Assembly: GCF_001659605.2 (NCBI RefSeq)
Contig: NC_035170.2
Location: 9,104,539 to 9,168,538 of the forward strand
Origin: Manihot esculenta
Taxonomy: Eukaryota; Streptophyta; Magnoliopsida; Malpighiales; Euphorbiaceae
DNA: 64,000 nt
Direction of reading: 5' to 3'
A model generated the notes under the pieces. It was given only the letters and a program-made list of their open reading frames with translations. It did not search any database and had not been told where the DNA came from. How positions within the stretch are numbered: position 1 is the first letter of the stretch; every line of letters starts with the position of its first letter. Positions 61,968 to 64,000 of the stretch are shown here, in pieces. The translations under genes were made by a program, and so were the position numbers.

Positions 61968-63486
61968 TGCGCTCATGAAAGCTTTATAACGTGTTTCCTT
62001 GATAGCAGTTGGAAGCAGTTTTGATGAATTTATCTAGGTCTCTTTGGTTTGCTATTTGTGTTTATTTATGGTACTTTAGATCTCCCTGATTTTGGTGTCT
62101 CTATGTCCGTATTATTTATTTGTATTTGTTTGTGGTACTTTGAATCTTCCTGATTTTGATACCTCTATGTTTATTTGTTTATGGTAATTGAATTTAGTGA
62201 TTTTTTCCATCTCTCTCGGTGGCGTTGATGTACTGCTGCAATGATTTTTCCTATGGATTGTGTCAGAGTTTGATTGTATGAATTGGCTCTTGGCTGCGTC
62301 AGTGTCCGTGTTTGTTAGCTTGGTGCTTGATTGGTTTGATTTCGAGTTGGTTTTATCATGTTAATTTCAGTTTGATTTAATTTATTTATTTATTTTGAAT
62401 TTGTAGCAAATCTTCTTCACCCTAATGCAATTTATTTTGCATTGTCAAAAACAAACTTTTTTCAACTCCATCAAACAGGGATTAAAAGTAAGCATTAACG
62501 GGTGATAATAGTAAATACAATTAATGGTTAATAATAAAGTATTAACGGGTGCTGCCAGTTAAAGTAAGAAACAGCACTGGAACAGCCAAGTGAGAGCAAA
62601 AGAATCAATCAGGTGCAACGAGTTCACTGTATTGGATCCGAAATTCCATCTAATTACATGAATTTTATATAAATATTGATGAACTACTTTAATCAAACCC
62701 GGTTCAATTCCTCCATATATGGAACTTGTATTGCAGGGTGCAGATCCCAGTGGTTCAATTCTTCACAAATGGAACTTGCATTGTTTTATATTTAGGAACC
62801 TTCATCTCTTTGCCCCACACACCAAATCATATTCTCCTTACTGATATAACAAAAATGGTCAGCTTTTAAGATCTTGTCCAAAACCTTCCACCAATCAACA
62901 CCTCCCTTCCACCCCTACCCCCCCCCCCCCCCACCCCAAACACCCAAAAAAAAAAAAGTGTCAGCTGGCTTGCGAAACTTGCATTTAGCTATCCCGTAGG
63001 GTTGCATGTCTATCGAGGACCTCCAACCAGAAGTTGAAAATGAATCACAATCTTCCAATTTCAAAGTACAAGAACAGTAGGCGCTGGGTGATAACATTCT
63101 CATTCTCTACAATATGCTCTTTTTTCTTTTTCACCTTCCTTTGTTTTCTGCACTGTTTCACTAGCTAGTAGGTTATGGGGTCATACCAAATGACGTACAT
63201 GTATAAAAGGTACCTTTTGAGACATCAAATTGTCAGTGGGCTTGTATATTCAAAGCAGAATTGATTCTGTAACCATCAACAATGTGGAAAGCTGCTACAA
63301 GTCTTTCTGGTATCACCCAAGATCCCCAAACTTGATCATATGTATGTTTGGCAGCACTACTCATGGAGGTACAAGAAAACTACATGGAAAACAGATAATT
63401 TCAAATTGACCTTGATTACGTGAAAATACATTAATGGAACGGTCAATTCCGCCCAAAGAACAATGTCACAACATCATATTGATAAA
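61968..63486. other. Spacer or intron-like DNA with a homopolymer C tract
   Basis: T-rich, intron-like sequence to about 62400, then unremarkable DNA. A run of about 17 C, nearly uninterrupted, lies at about 62918-62936, followed by an A-run at 62947-62957. The last 300 bp or so before 63487 are probably 3' UTR of the minus-strand BTB gene. Confidence 0.45.
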
Positions 63487-64000
63487 TCAAAGGCTGAAGA
63501 GCTGCCCACCCAAGTTTTCTACCAATCTTCTCTTCGCTGACTTTGTTCTGTAACACCAAACCTCAAAAGCTTCACTCAAATCGGGATATGTAACCTGGTC
63601 GACTTTCATCCAATCAGCCAAAATATCAGCTTGGTCATTTGATGGCAATGCTAGTATCATCGAGACGATTGCCCCTTCAATGCTCTGGCATAAGTCTTCA
63701 TCCATTTTGTAGGGAAAGCTTGAGTCTCCATTACATTTTGAATCTAAGAGAGGTTTTATCTTCCTTATATAAGGCAGCCACATACTTAGTAGTTGCACCC
63801 GGTATGGTGGTGTAAGAATCACAGTTCCATAACCAACTGCTTCCAATACCTTTGCAATCACTTCAATCATCTTTAATTTCAAACCCCACATTAGATAATC
63901 AAGCTTTTTGTCTTCAATTATCCCCAAAACTTTACCAGAGATGTCGGCCCAGTTTAAAACAAAGTCTTTCATTAAATCCAGCTTGGGAAGTATGTTACAC
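63487..64000 (-). CDS. BTB/POZ (NPH3-like) domain protein, C-terminal part
   Basis: The frame is open from the right window edge to the TGA at 63487-63489, about 170 residues. It contains MKDFVLNWADISGKV, an EVIAKVLEAVGYGTVIL segment, RVQLLSMWLPYIRKIKPLLD, a SIEGAIVSMILALPSNDQAD segment and a final AFEVWCYRTKSAKRR region. This matches the C-terminal region of the plant BTB/POZ proteins of the At1g63850 / At3g50780 / At5g60050 type, which likely act as substrate adaptors for CUL3 ubiquitin ligases. The BTB domain itself would lie outside the window. No break is visible. Confidence 0.85.
   Translation of the reverse strand, partial: CNILPKLDLMKDFVLNWADISGKVLGIIEDKKLDYLMWGLKLKMIEVIAKVLEAVGYGTVILTPPYRVQLLSMWLPYIRKIKPLLDSKCNGDSSFPYKMDEDLCQSIEGAIVSMILALPSNDQADILADWMKVDQVTYPDLSEAFEVWCYRTKSAKRRLVENLGGQLFSL

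Overview
This is nuclear DNA of a flowering plant, most likely a woody eudicot. Genes carry spliced introns in very AT-rich spacers, one gene encodes a plant-type ribosomal protein eS17 with a 5' UTR intron, and one encodes a plant-specific glutaredoxin-like protein. About half of the window is recognisable transposon sequence. The species cannot be named from sequence alone; a Euphorbiaceae-like genome would fit but is a guess.

Genes: (1) an intronless glutaredoxin-domain protein at 7568-8674 (+); (2) a five-exon, 828-aa conserved protein of unknown function at 17014-20271 (-); (3) 40S ribosomal protein S17 at 28376-28807 (+) with a 978-bp intron in its 5' UTR; (4) a four-exon REX1B-like gene at 38402-42599 (-) with a 3.3-kb third intron; (5) the C-terminal part of a BTB/POZ (NPH3-like) protein running off the right edge at 63487-64000 (-). 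Weak exon-like pieces lie at 1-340 and 61730-61960.

Mobile DNA, left to right: a decayed Ty1/copia gag-pol (about 910-3775); a 497-bp solo LTR (4015-4511); a tandem duplication (11287-14751 and 14808-16877) whose left copy carries a 1177-bp hAT-like element and a 500-bp solo LTR, both proved by target-site duplications (TSDs) and by the empty sites in the right copy; a LINE fragment split by a 2.3-kb hAT-like element that captured a JmjC histone-demethylase exon (22304-24617); a Ty3/gypsy Tat-lineage element with both LTRs (30431-36267, -); a Tat-type LTR remnant (36930-37450); a gypsy integrase remnant (44060-45490, -) abutting a Ty1/copia element (45490-50940, -) interrupted by a 1222-bp solo LTR (46352-47573).

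From 48423 to 60858 a 4.4-kb block is duplicated in tandem. The second copy was later hit by a 1.47-kb LTR (outer ends 53539 and 57129), which was in turn hit by a very young non-autonomous LTR retrotransposon (53889-56002) whose two 850-bp LTRs differ at one base by eye. Four copies of a roughly 450-500 bp hAT-like MITE family lie at 6585-7020, 9229-9724, 26202-26658 and 43020-43473.

The genes look like ordinary housekeeping or regulatory genes with no operon-like relation. The most notable items are the JmjC-capturing hAT element and the datable series of nested insertions.
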